Positions 1 through 8,135 of a DNA stretch of 59,221 nucleotides are shown in pieces. The first letter of the stretch is position 1. Each line of letters opens with the position of its first letter. The notes beneath the pieces are model-generated. The model had not been told where the DNA came from. It was given only the letters and a program-made list of their open reading frames with translations, and searched no databases. This DNA is from Bradyrhizobium retamae (GTDB taxonomy: Bacteria > Pseudomonadota > Alphaproteobacteria > Rhizobiales > Xanthobacteraceae): NCBI RefSeq assembly GCF_001440415.1, contig NZ_LLYA01000172.1, positions 1 to 59,221 on the forward strand. Reading direction: 5' to 3'. A program made the translations under genes and the position numbers.

Positions 1-401
1 GCCCGGGCGGAAAGCGGCTCGGAACGAGCGGCACCGTGCACGAGGGCAAGACGCTGTTGTATCGTGCGAGCAAGCTCGACTGCGATGTATGCCCGCTCAA
101 ACCGCAGTGCTGTCCAAAAGAACCATCGCGCAAGATCCCGCGCGACATACATGAGCACGCCCGGGACGTCGCCCGGTCGTTCGCTGGCACCGAGGGCTTC
201 GAGACATCACGACGTGAGCGCAAGAAGATCGAGATGCGGTTTGCGCACCTGAAGCGCATCCTTAAGCTCGGTCGACTTCGACTGCGTGGTCCACAAGGCG
301 CCCAGGACGAGTTTGTTTTAGCTGCCATCGCTCAGAACCTGAGGCGGCTCGCGTCACTGGTTGCGCGACCGCCACCGGCAGAAGTTCTGTGCACCGCGTA
401 G
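1..401 (+). CDS. IS1182-family transposase, C-terminal part (5' end outside window)
   Basis: The reading frame is open from the left window edge to the stop at 399-401, so the start lies outside. The visible protein carries the Cys-rich stretch CDVCPLKPQCCP followed by an RRERKKIEMRFAHLKRIL segment. That order is typical of the C-terminal third of DDE transposases of the IS1182 group, where the RxxxE-type helix carries the last catalytic Glu. The visible part has no frameshift or internal stop. It sits next to a broken tctA gene, which fits insertion-associated decay. Whether the whole element is intact cannot be told from this window. Family assignment is by recall of the conserved stretches, with high confidence in transposase and moderate confidence in the exact IS family. 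Confidence 0.85.
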   Translation, partial: PGGKRLGTSGTVHEGKTLLYRASKLDCDVCPLKPQCCPKEPSRKIPRDIHEHARDVARSFAGTEGFETSRRERKKIEMRFAHLKRILKLGRLRLRGPQGAQDEFVLAAIAQNLRRLASLVARPPPAEVLCTA

Positions 402-423
402 CGTTGGAGTTGAGCGCCAAGGC

Positions 424-442
424 CGGCGGCGTTAAGCCGCCG
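424..442 (+). terminator. Hairpin just after the transposase gene
   Basis: A perfect 7-bp GC-only stem (CGGCGGC / GCCGCCG) with loop GTTAA begins 22 bases after the transposase stop. There is no run of T after it, so it is at best a weak intrinsic terminator or an IS-end structure. Confidence 0.4.
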
Positions 443-480
443 TCCTAACAAAACGCCAAACGACCCGATCCCTTGCACCC

Positions 481-503
481 GACTTTTGCAACAAAATCGG
501 CGC
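481..503. mobile_element. Probable right end of the IS1182-type element
   Basis: The stretch GACTTTTGCAACAAAATCGG lies about 80 bases after the transposase stop and resembles the TTTTGCAACA-type terminal inverted repeats of IS1182 relatives. The other end is outside the window, so neither the inverted repeat nor a target duplication can be confirmed. Confidence 0.35.
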
Positions 504-507
504 AAAA

Positions 508-534
508 CGGACATTCGCAAATTGCCAATGTCCG
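508..534. repeat. 27-bp near-perfect palindrome beside the IS end
   Basis: Arms CGGACATT (508-515) and AATGTCCG (527-534) are exact reverse complements. Inside them GCAA and TTGC pair again around a single A, with one C/C mismatch. A further ATGTCCGG follows within 20 bases. It could be an operator left from the decayed tct locus, or part of the CGGACAT-type dispersed repeats seen again near 8.6 and 9.2 kb. Confidence 0.55.
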
Positions 535-599
535 GTAAGTGCCATGTCCGGATATGGAGGCTCTCGACCCAGCCCCATATCGCGGGATGGAACTCGGCG

Positions 600-1241
600 T
601 TAGAAGTCGTGCGCTTCCTCACGCGCGGTTCGCCCCCGATGACGCACGTGCTGCCGGACGGCGAGCCCAACCGAGAGTGCCGCGCAGAGTAGCAGCCCAC
701 CGGAAATCGGCCGAGTAAAGAACAGCAGCAGGTTGTCGTCCGTCATAATCGCGCGGATAAGATTGATCTCGATCTGATCGCCGAGGATGAGGCCCAGGAC
801 CAGCGGTGCCAGCGGGAATCCGGCCTTGACAAGCGCTTAGCCGAACACGCCAGACGGCGGTCACGGCGTCGCCCGGGATGCCGAATGCCATGATGGTCAC
901 GAGTGAGCCGCCGACGTTGGCGTTGTTGGAGGACTCCGACGCGATGATGCTTTCGGGCACGCCGGTGCCGAAACGCGCGGAGGAGGCGCGAGGACTTCTT
1001 CGCCTGGTCGCAGGCCAGCATATTGGCGGCGCTGCCACCGATCGCCGGCAGCACGCCGATCAGAATGCCGACGATCGTCGACCACAGCAGGAGGAATGGA
1101 TGGCCGAGGATTTCGCCGATCACCTTGAGGTGGGAAACCCTGAGACTCGGCCGCACGGCCAGCGCGGCCTCGGGCTCCTTTGGCACTCCTACCTTGTCGC
1201 AAGACGCCAGGACTTCGCAAAAAATGAAGAAGGATGATCCG
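600..1241 (-). pseudogene. tctA: Degraded tripartite tricarboxylate transporter permease (TctA) remnant
   Basis: Three reading frames on the minus strand together give the C-terminal part of a TctA large membrane subunit. From about 1241 to 990 the frame reads VGILIGVLPAIGGSAANML and CDQAKK. From about 990 to 860 a second frame reads FGTGVPESIIASESSNNAN and GIPGDAVTAV. From about 838 to the stop at 600 a third frame reads VLGLILGDQIEINLIRAIM. These are the hallmark TctA segments in the right order, but split by two indels near 985-1000 and 840-860. The N-terminal half (about 300 of 500 residues) is missing upstream. TctA works with TctB and the TctC binding protein; neither is seen here. The locus is dead, probably linked to the adjacent IS. 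Confidence 0.85.
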
Positions 1242-1393
1242 GCGGCGTGCGCGCCGCTCCGCCAAATCCAAATTCGTGGGGCGGAGTCCACCGGGTGTCT
1301 TTGAGGCGCTCCGCAGAAGTGCTATAAGCAGTCGTCTGCCCCACACGTGATGCGCAATTCTGAGTTGCGGTCACCGGCGCCTTAAGAGGTCGG

Positions 1394-1414
1394 CCATGGC
1401 TTGACTAGCCATGG
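1394..1414. promoter_or_regulatory. Perfect 8+8 inverted repeat upstream of the Liv-type binding protein gene
   Basis: Arms CCATGGCT and AGCCATGG flank the spacer TGACT, about 95 bases before the start of the binding protein gene. Size and symmetry fit a dimeric repressor operator. No regulator gene is adjacent, so the protein that would bind is unknown. Confidence 0.45.
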
Positions 1415-1509
1415 GAAAACGCGAGCGCTAGGCTGCAGCATCGTCCGTCGCAACCGTCCATCCCGCAATGTTCGCCGGCTGGGGCAAGACGGACTTGAGG
1501 GAGGTCCGC

Positions 1510-2688
1510 ATGAACAGGTTTCTGTCGCTTGCAACCGCTTTCATTTGCGCCGGAGTCTTGGGCGTTACTGGGGTCGTGTCGTCGTCCCATGCCAAGGAGA
1601 AGATCAAGGTCGGCTTTATCGGTCCGTTGACCGGCGGCACATCCGCCAATGGTCTCGGCGGGCGCAATTCCGCAGATCTCGCTGTGCGACTCCGCAATGC
1701 GGATGCGGAGGCCAAGTACGAATACGAGATGGTCGCGCTCGACGACGAATGCAAGCCGAATGTCGGCGTTCAACAGGCGACCAAGCTTGCAGCCGACAAG
1801 GAGATCATCGCGGCTGCGACGCATTACTGCTCGGCGGTGGCCATCGCCACGGTCGACGTTTATCACAAGTTCGGCTTGCCGGTGATCGTGTGGGGCGCGG
1901 TGCTGCCCGACATCACCTATCGGAACAAATATGCCGAGGTGCACCGCGTCAACGGCACGATGATCAATCAAAACGAGCGCAACGCGGAGTTGTTGTCGAG
2001 CCTCGGCTACAAGACTTTTGCGGTGATTCACGACACAACCGACTACGGCAAGGGACACAACAAGTATTTTAGCGAAGCGCTCGCCAAGCACGGCGGTAAG
2101 ATCGTCGGCACCTTCGGTGTCACCTCCGACCAGCAGGATTTCAGCGCCGAACTCACCCAGATCAAGTCGCTCAATCCGCAAACAATCTATTTCGGCGGCT
2201 TGACGCCGATCGGCGTGCGCATCCGCGGTCAGATGGACAAGCTTGGACTGAACAATGTGCTGTTCGATGGAACATCGGGGATCAAGTCCGATTCCTATAT
2301 CGACGGTCTCGGCAAGCTGGCGGAAGGCTCGCTCTCCTTCATCGAAGGCGCCCCAACGGAGCGGCTGCCGGGTGGAAAGTTCTTCCTGGAGAAATACAAC
2401 GACCAGAATTACCCGAACCCGCCCGAGGCCTATGGCGGCTTCGCCTTCGCAGCCATGAACCTGATCCTCGACACGATCGAGCAGGTGGGGTCCGACCGCA
2501 AGAAGGTGCAAGCGACCCTCAACAAGGTGAAGGATCGCGACTCGATCGTCGGCAAGATCACCTTTGACGACCACGGACAGAACACAGTCGCCCTCATTAC
2601 CTCCTTCGTGGTCCAGGATGGAAAATGGGTGGTCTGGGAGGACAGCGAATATGCGTCCGGAAAGCGCAAACTTCCGGGCCAGAAATAG
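1510..2688 (+). CDS. ABC transporter substrate-binding protein, branched-chain amino acid/amide type
   Basis: A 392-residue periplasmic binding protein of the Leu/Ile/Val-binding (type I periplasmic) family. The ATG at 1510 is chosen because GGGAGGT stands just upstream and the protein then opens with a clean signal peptide, with likely cleavage after SSSHA at residue 28. The mature protein opens with KIKVGFIGPLTGG, the standard first strand of this family, and continues with the expected two-lobe pattern (IHDTTDYGKGHNKYF; IYFGGLTPIG). It is the first gene of a five-gene importer. A stable hairpin between it and the permease gene (2698-2734) would let it be made in excess over the membrane parts, as is usual. 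The ligand cannot be read from sequence; amides, short amines or aromatic acids are all known for the family. Confidence 0.9.
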   Translation: MNRFLSLATAFICAGVLGVTGVVSSSHAKEKIKVGFIGPLTGGTSANGLGGRNSADLAVRLRNADAEAKYEYEMVALDDECKPNVGVQQATKLAADKEIIAAATHYCSAVAIATVDVYHKFGLPVIVWGAVLPDITYRNKYAEVHRVNGTMINQNERNAELLSSLGYKTFAVIHDTTDYGKGHNKYFSEALAKHGGKIVGTFGVTSDQQDFSAELTQIKSLNPQTIYFGGLTPIGVRIRGQMDKLGLNNVLFDGTSGIKSDSYIDGLGKLAEGSLSFIEGAPTERLPGGKFFLEKYNDQNYPNPPEAYGGFAFAAMNLILDTIEQVGSDRKKVQATLNKVKDRDSIVGKITFDDHGQNTVALITSFVVQDGKWVVWEDSEYASGKRKLPGQK

Positions 2689-2697
2689 CCTAGGCAG

Positions 2698-2734
2698 GGG
2701 AGCAAAAGGTTTAGCACCTTCCCATCTTGCTCCC
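2698..2734 (+). terminator. Two-step stem-loop between binding protein and permease genes
   Basis: Outer stem GGGAGCAA/TTGCTCCC (8 bp, perfect), inner stem AAGGT/ACCTT (5 bp, perfect), loop TTAGC, with a 6-base bulge on the 3' side. It has no T-run. In many ABC operons a structure here stabilises the binding-protein message or partly ends transcription; that role is inferred. Confidence 0.6.
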
Positions 2735-2753
2735 AACAGGCTGGAGGCGCGGC

Positions 2754-3674
2754 ATGGATCTGGGGCTGGTTGCCCAGTACACTATGAATGGGCTGATGCT
2801 CGGCATGATGTACGCGCTGGTTGCCGTGGGCTTTACACTGTTTTTCGGCGTGCTGGACGTTATCAAGTTCTCGCATGGCGACGTGCTCACGGTCGGCGCC
2901 TTCACGGCGCTGGCCTCATTCATTGGACTGCAGAGCATCGGCCTCAGCTCCGATGCGGTGGAGCTCCTGGCCATGTTGGTAGCGGCCCTCGGTGCCATGG
3001 CGCTGTTAGGGGCCTTTATCGCGCGAGCATTCATCCTGCCTTTGCGCTCCGCCCCGGCCCTCAACACACTTCTGATCACGTTGATGCTGGGCACGGTTCT
3101 GCGTGAAGCTGTGCGGCTCTTTTATCCTGACGGCGCCAATCCCAAGCCGTTTCCGCGGCTGCTGCCGGCTGATTCCATCAACATCGGTAATTTCAACCTC
3201 AGGCTGGACAACGCGATCCTCCTGACGGCCGGCGCGCTTGTGATCGTCGGTCTGCAGCTCCTGCTCAACCGGACAAAGCTCGGGCTCGCGATCCGCGCCG
3301 TCGCACAGGATGAGGAGACAGCCAAGACCATGGGCGTAAACTTCAATGCCATCGTGCTGATTACGTTTGCTATCGGCTCCGCCTTGGCTGCCTTCGCGGG
3401 ATTGATGAACGGCCTCTATTACAACGAAATCAATTTCGGTATCGGGCTCTATCTCGGCGTGGTGGGATTCAGCGCCGCCATCATCGGCGGGCTCGGCAGT
3501 ATCTACGGTGCGATACTCGGCGGATTTCTGTTCGCCGGGCTGCAGACCATCGGCGCCGTCGCGTTGCCCTTCGCGAGCGCCTACAAGGACGTGTTTGCGT
3601 TCGCCGTGGTGATCGCGCTCATGGCATGGCGACCGACCGGTCTCATTCCCGAGAAGTTGAGCGAGCGGGTGTGA
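2754..3674 (+). CDS. livH: Branched-chain amino acid-type ABC permease, LivH family
   Basis: A 306-residue inner-membrane permease. The start at 2754 follows GGAGGCG; an in-frame earlier start at 2727 would add a non-membrane leader and lacks a ribosome site. The opening YTMNGLMLGMMYALVAVGF and the following FGVLDVIKFSHGD are hallmark LivH sequence. The cytoplasmic coupling loop RTKLGLAIRAVAQDEETAK and the C-terminal GGLGSIYGAILGGF complete the pattern, with about eight hydrophobic segments. It pairs with the LivM-type subunit one base downstream of its stop to form the membrane channel. Confidence 0.93.
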   Translation: MDLGLVAQYTMNGLMLGMMYALVAVGFTLFFGVLDVIKFSHGDVLTVGAFTALASFIGLQSIGLSSDAVELLAMLVAALGAMALLGAFIARAFILPLRSAPALNTLLITLMLGTVLREAVRLFYPDGANPKPFPRLLPADSINIGNFNLRLDNAILLTAGALVIVGLQLLLNRTKLGLAIRAVAQDEETAKTMGVNFNAIVLITFAIGSALAAFAGLMNGLYYNEINFGIGLYLGVVGFSAAIIGGLGSIYGAILGGFLFAGLQTIGAVALPFASAYKDVFAFAVVIALMAWRPTGLIPEKLSERV

Positions 3675-3675
3675 C

Positions 3676-4839
3676 ATGGCGATTTCGGGGAACGATGGAG
3701 GGCGGTCGCTCCTGCCGGGAGCCGCTGCCGTGGTCTTGGTCACGGTATTCCTGATTATCCTCCTGCGGGTCGAAAATCAGAAAGCGATCATCGCACTGCT
3801 TGCCCTTGGTATCGGCGCCGTTATCGCGGCCAATCGGCTCGGATTGCTGAAGCCCGTTGCGCACAGTTTTAGCGAGCGGGAAGACGCGCTGGGGCTGCTC
3901 GCGATTGTCGCGACGTTCGCGGTTGGCGCGGTCTTCCACGAAGACCATTTCGTGCTGCTGCTTGTCTGCACCGTGGTGCTTTACACCGTCGCGACACTTG
4001 GGCTGAGCATCCAATTCGGCTATGCGGGGGTGCTGAATTTTGCAGGCGCCTCGTTTTTTGGCATCGGCGCCTACACCGCTGCGGTGCTCAGTCAGCACAC
4101 CGCCGTTCCGCACCTGCTCGTGCTACTGATTGGCGGGCTCATGGCGGCGCTGATCGGATCGCTCCTCCTGCTGCCCGTCTTGCGCACGCGCGGTCATTAC
4201 GCGGCGGTGGTCACCATCGCGTTTGCGCTCCTGTTCAAGACTTTTCTGGAAGTCAACGACGTCCTTGGAGGTCCCCAGGGGCTTCAGGTGCGAGGCATGA
4301 CGATCCTCGGCTGGTCGTTCAATGACAATATCGAGATCGGTGGAGTCGAGCTGTCGTTCTATCTCAATTATTTCGTCATGAGCATGATGATCGTGGTCTT
4401 GGCTTTCGTCGTCGTACGACGGCTCGAGCGGTCCTGGATCGGCCTCAATCTCGATGCGCTGCGGCTGGACGAGACCGCCGCCGGTTGCTTCGGACTCAAT
4501 ATCGTACGTTGGAAGATAACAGCCTTCCTGCTCGGCAATTCCCTAATCGGCGTTGCCGGCACGTTGCATGGGATGGTCGTCGGCTTCGTCCAACCCAACA
4601 ACTATACGTTCGCCGACTCGCTCGTCCTGGTATCGATCCTGCTGCTCGGGGGCATCGGCAATCCCTGGGGCGTGGCTGTGGCAACCGTGATCGTCGTCAT
4701 CGTTCCAGAGAAGCTGCAGGTTATCCAGGAATATCGCTTTTTTCTCTATGCCGCGTTGGTCATGATGGTCCTGCTGTTCCGGCCCGAGGGCCTGTTGCCG
4801 CGGCCGGTGCGTAGATATTTCCCCGGATGGCGACCATGA
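3676..4839 (+). CDS. livM: Branched-chain amino acid-type ABC permease, LivM family
   Basis: A 387-residue polytopic membrane protein, longer than the usual ~320-350 because of extra hydrophobic segments in the first 80 residues. Diagnostic stretches are SIQFGYAGVLNFAGASFFG, HYAAVVTIAFALLFKTFLEV and, near the end, VVIVPEKLQVIQEYRFFLY. It forms the channel with the LivH-type subunit. Its 3' end overlaps the next ATPase gene by 13 bases, showing translational coupling. Confidence 0.93.
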   Translation: MAISGNDGGRSLLPGAAAVVLVTVFLIILLRVENQKAIIALLALGIGAVIAANRLGLLKPVAHSFSEREDALGLLAIVATFAVGAVFHEDHFVLLLVCTVVLYTVATLGLSIQFGYAGVLNFAGASFFGIGAYTAAVLSQHTAVPHLLVLLIGGLMAALIGSLLLLPVLRTRGHYAAVVTIAFALLFKTFLEVNDVLGGPQGLQVRGMTILGWSFNDNIEIGGVELSFYLNYFVMSMMIVVLAFVVVRRLERSWIGLNLDALRLDETAAGCFGLNIVRWKITAFLLGNSLIGVAGTLHGMVVGFVQPNNYTFADSLVLVSILLLGGIGNPWGVAVATVIVVIVPEKLQVIQEYRFFLYAALVMMVLLFRPEGLLPRPVRRYFPGWRP

Positions 4840-5639
4840 CGCAAAATCCTGCGCCGCGTGAAGAAATGCCGCTTGTGCTCGAGGCACGGGGTTTGACCAG
4901 GCGTTTCGGCGGCGTCCTGGCTCTCGATCATCTCGACTTCGATGTGGCACGGGGCGAAATTGTTGGCCTGATTGGCCCGAACGGCTCCGGCAAGACCACA
5001 TTCTTCAACGTCATCACCGGGATCTACTGGGCAGATGCAGGTCACGTGTCATTGGACGGCGCCGAGATTACGCGGGCCACCCCGCAAGCCATCTATCATG
5101 CAGGAGTGTCGCGCACCTTTCAGCGTTCGCGGCTGTCCCTGCCGCTGTCGATCTTCGACAACATCATGATCGGCAACCACAAGCGCCTGAACCAGGGCCT
5201 GTGGTTCAACCTCGTCAGGCGCCAAGCATTCAAGGCCGAATTCGAGGAGAGCTTTGCCAACGCGCAAGCGCTGGTCGAGGTGTTCGATCCGCCGCTCGCT
5301 CGGCGCATGTTGGAGCCGGTCGCGGGCCTGCCCATGATCGACCGCCGCCGCATCGAGATCTGCCGCGCGCTGATCAGCCGCCCCCAGCTGCTGCTGATGG
5401 ACGAGCCTTCGGCCGGCATGACGCACGAGGAAACGAGCCAGCTCATGGACGATATATTGGAAGTGCGGAAGCGACTCGATGGGCTTTCGATCGTGATCGT
5501 CGAGCATGAGATGGGTGTCATCGAACGCATCACCAATCGCTGCGTGGTGCTCAATTTCGGCCGCAAGATCGCCGCTGGTACATTCGCGGAGATCGCTGCC
5601 GACCGAATGGTGCAAGAAGCGTACCTGGGTCTACAATGA
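4827..5639 (+). CDS. livG: Liv-type ABC ATPase, LivG family, with altered signature motif
   Basis: A 270-residue ATPase that would power the importer from the cytoplasmic face. The Walker A motif GPNGSGKT lies at residues 50-57, Walker B is LLLMDEPSAG, and the switch histidine is in VEHEMGV. The LivG-specific loop FQRSRLSLPLSIFDNIMIG is present. Oddly, the ABC signature, normally like LAYGDQRRLEIARAL, reads GLPMIDRRRIEICRAL, so the LSGGQ-type serine and glycines are lost. The partner LivF has an intact signature (MSGGEQ), so one of the two ATP sites may be degenerate. The frame is otherwise intact, with four-base overlap (ATGA) into the next gene. Confidence 0.9.
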   Translation: MATMTQNPAPREEMPLVLEARGLTRRFGGVLALDHLDFDVARGEIVGLIGPNGSGKTTFFNVITGIYWADAGHVSLDGAEITRATPQAIYHAGVSRTFQRSRLSLPLSIFDNIMIGNHKRLNQGLWFNLVRRQAFKAEFEESFANAQALVEVFDPPLARRMLEPVAGLPMIDRRRIEICRALISRPQLLLMDEPSAGMTHEETSQLMDDILEVRKRLDGLSIVIVEHEMGVIERITNRCVVLNFGRKIAAGTFAEIAADRMVQEAYLGLQ

Positions 5640-6358
5640 CAAACCACGAGGCCAACTCGCTCGTGATCGAAGGCGTCTCCACCGCCTATGATCAGGCCAA
5701 CGTGCTGGAGAACGTCTCGCTGACGGCAGCGTCGGGCAAGATCACCTGTCTCCTCGGTTCCAACGGCTCCGGCAAGACCACGTTGATCCGCTCGATCCTT
5801 GGACTGACGCCACCGAACAGGGGCAGCATCCGATTCGGCGGTGTGGACCTTGCGGGACTCCCGACGCACCGGGTGATCGCGGCCGGCATTGCCTGTATTC
5901 CCGAAGGTCGGCGGGTATTCGCAAAGTTCACGGTCGAAGAAAATCTGCGCATCGGCGCTTATCAGGAGACATCGGACGCGGCTGTTGCGCAGCGCTTGGC
6001 GCATGTCTATGCCACCTTTCCGCGGCTCAGCGAGCGCCGCGATCAGCTTGCCGGCACCATGTCGGGGGGCGAGCAGGCGATGGTCTCGATTGGCCGGGGA
6101 CTCATGCGCGCGCCGAAGCTTCTCCTCATCGACGAGCCTTCGCTCGGCCTCGCGCCCATCCTGGTGCGGGAGAACTTCAATATCATCCGCCGCATCAACC
6201 AGCAGGGCATCACCGTATTCCTGGTCGAACAAAACGTCCACCAGACGCTCGCGATCTCCGACTACGGCTATGTCCTCTCCAAGGGCCGCGTCGTCGCCGC
6301 TGGCGAGCCAAGCGAGCTCGGTCAAACAAGGCAAGTGCACGAGGCGTACTTTGGATAA
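5636..6358 (+). CDS. livF: Liv-type ABC ATPase, LivF family
   Basis: A 240-residue ATPase, the normal size for LivF. Walker A GSNGSGKT is at residues 41-48, the LivF marker IPEGRRVFAKFTVEENL follows, the signature is MSGGEQAM, Walker B LLLIDEPSLGL and switch VEQNVHQTL. It overlaps the LivG-type gene by ATGA and ends the operon. It should pair with the LivG-type ATPase as the heterodimer driving import. Confidence 0.93.
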   Translation: MTNHEANSLVIEGVSTAYDQANVLENVSLTAASGKITCLLGSNGSGKTTLIRSILGLTPPNRGSIRFGGVDLAGLPTHRVIAAGIACIPEGRRVFAKFTVEENLRIGAYQETSDAAVAQRLAHVYATFPRLSERRDQLAGTMSGGEQAMVSIGRGLMRAPKLLLIDEPSLGLAPILVRENFNIIRRINQQGITVFLVEQNVHQTLAISDYGYVLSKGRVVAAGEPSELGQTRQVHEAYFG

Positions 6359-6854
6359 TGGTTCTCACTTGTTGAGCTGATGCGGCGATCCGGTCGGCTG
6401 TACGACGGTCAATTGGCCCAGCAACGAGGGTGCTGGCGCGCAACACCGAGGGGTTGTTTCGTGCCGCGACCGTCAAAGCGGTACAGCGATGGGATGACAT
6501 ACGCCTCGGCTTGCAAAAGCAGGTTGCTCCCCAATCATCGTCCACTTCGTGTCAAAAGCGTCGTTTTAACCGTCTGGCGATCACTTCCGACCAATCCCGA
6601 TAAGCGGACGATTTCAGCGTCCGTCGGCATGTCTCAAACCTGCACACAGGCCGACATCCGATCAAATCGACCCGACCACGATCTGCCATAAGTGCCGAAC
6701 TCGGGAAACCCAATTCGCTGGGGAGGAGGGTGATGCGTTGGCAGCGTCGGTGCGTTAATCGCACGGCCCCCAACCCGCGTTCGGCGAGTGAGCAAGCCCG
6801 CCATAGCGTTGGCGTCGGCGGCCAACCTGAGTTGGGATTGCGCTCTGACGAGGG
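6359..6854. other. Intergenic stretch, no gene recognised
   Basis: About 500 bases between the end of the first Liv operon and the stress-protein remnant. Short frames on both strands have no family resemblance. Around 6600-6660 the words GCGGACGATTTCAGCGTCCG and GTCGGCATGTC...GCCGACAT resemble the CGGACAT-type repeats seen at 8.6 and 9.2 kb, so repeat debris is likely. Confidence 0.4.
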
Positions 6855-7726
6855 CTAATGTGCCAAAAGAACGGGGCGTGCCGAAGCGTTCTTAAGGATG
6901 TGGCGCGTGGCCCCGCCCAGAAGCATTTCGCGCAGGCGGCTGTGGGAATAGGCGCCCATGACCAGCAGGCCCGCTTCATGCTCCGCCCCCGCCGCGAGCA
7001 GCGTATCGCCCACCGAGCGCAATTCCGGTGCAACCACCTGCGCGGTCGCACCGATGCCATGACAGCGCAAATAGGCAAGCACCTCCGCCTGCGAGGCTTG
7101 GCGATTGCTGGCGTCCCGATCAACGCTTATGACCTGCACTGATTTGGCGAGTTGCATGAACGGTATGGCAGCCGAGACCGCATGCCAGCATTCCGGGCTC
7201 TCGTCCCAGGCGATCATCACGCTGTCGGTCAGATCACTCTGCGGGCGAGCCGGCGCCAACAGCACGGGGCGACGGGTCTGCAGCAGCGATTGCTCGGCAA
7301 TGGCCATGAGCGATTCCATCACGGTGGCGCTTGCGGCGACCATTAGGTCGAAGGCAGCGGCCCGTTGCACCGCGATTTCCACATACGATCCCTCGGCTTC
7401 GCGCCAGGATGCTGCGAGCGGGCTGCCGGGCTCGTCATTCGCCGATAGCATCGAGATGCCGACTACCGCGCAGGCCTGCGCGAAAACCTCACGCGCCTCC
7501 CCCCTGTTCGCTCCCGTTCCTCGGCGTGCCGGTTTTCCAATGCGACGGTCGCCGTTCGTCCCATTTCGGTGGCACTTAGGCCGCCACGCGTGACCGGCGG
7601 CGGCTCACTGATGAACAGTGCCTGGACGTGAGCCCCCAACGCCTTCGCGGCAGACAGGGCCGTTTCAATTTGACCGGTGTGACTGGCTGAGCCGGGAAGT
7701 GGAACCAGGATTCGCTTGATGCTCAT
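6855..7726 (-). pseudogene. Universal stress protein (two UspA domains), single-base frameshift
   Basis: The start is the ATG at 7726-7724 with AGGAGGCTCTC upstream. The first frame gives MSIKRILVPLPGSASHTGQI, a UspA N-terminus, then fails after RHAEERERTGG. The second frame resumes with AREVFAQACAVVGI and carries the second UspA domain, including VMIAWDESPE and the nucleotide-loop pattern LVMGAYSHSRLREMLLGG. The two halves join if one base is added to the C-run at 7499-7504 (G-run on the coding strand). Restored, the product is about 290 residues, normal for a tandem UspA of alphaproteobacteria. This is either a true recent frameshift or a homopolymer sequencing error. It is expected to be a cytoplasmic stress protein, and transcribed alone. 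Confidence 0.85.
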
Positions 7727-8135
7727 GAGAGCCTCCTGCGATGCCGCCGTTTGCGACGACAGACGGCAGATGTGTGTTGAGCCGAAAGCGAAATCGCGCA
7801 ATACCACTTAATTTATAACTTCCGGAATCACGCCAAGGTTCCGGAGACCCGCAGGTGTGCCGGTTGCCGACCTTGGTCGTCGATGTCCGGTGTGGGGGGC
7901 CAGAATGCGCGACCAAATCAGCGCCTACATGAAGCTCCTAGCTGCCACTGAGACGACAGGAGGTCGATTCCACCGCATTAGAAGCTCGGCGGCCGCGAAA
8001 TGCGCCGGAGCGCTCCAAGCTGCGGGATTTTCACACGGCCTGGACCCGAAACGGACACAGACCGCTTGGTCTTCCTTCGAAAATCGCTACGCTCGGGCCG
8101 CTGCATCAGAACTCTTTGGCGAGGAGGAATTGGCA
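7727..8135. other. Divergent intergenic region, no gene recognised
   Basis: About 400 bases between the stress-protein remnant and the next gene, so it should hold both promoters. An open frame runs through it into the downstream gene but has no family-like sequence and no ribosome site, so it is not counted as coding. An AT-rich patch near 7805-7825 (TTAATTTATAACTTCC) is a plausible promoter area for the minus-strand gene. Confidence 0.35.

Noticed and set aside
1405..2736. 443-residue open frame on the minus strand
   Set aside because: Exact antisense of the signal-peptide-bearing binding protein; rich in His, Arg, Asp from reversed GC-rich codons, and no ribosome site.
5120..6340. 406-residue minus-strand frame across livG/livF
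   Set aside because: Antisense of two ATPase genes with intact Walker motifs; no family resemblance of its own.
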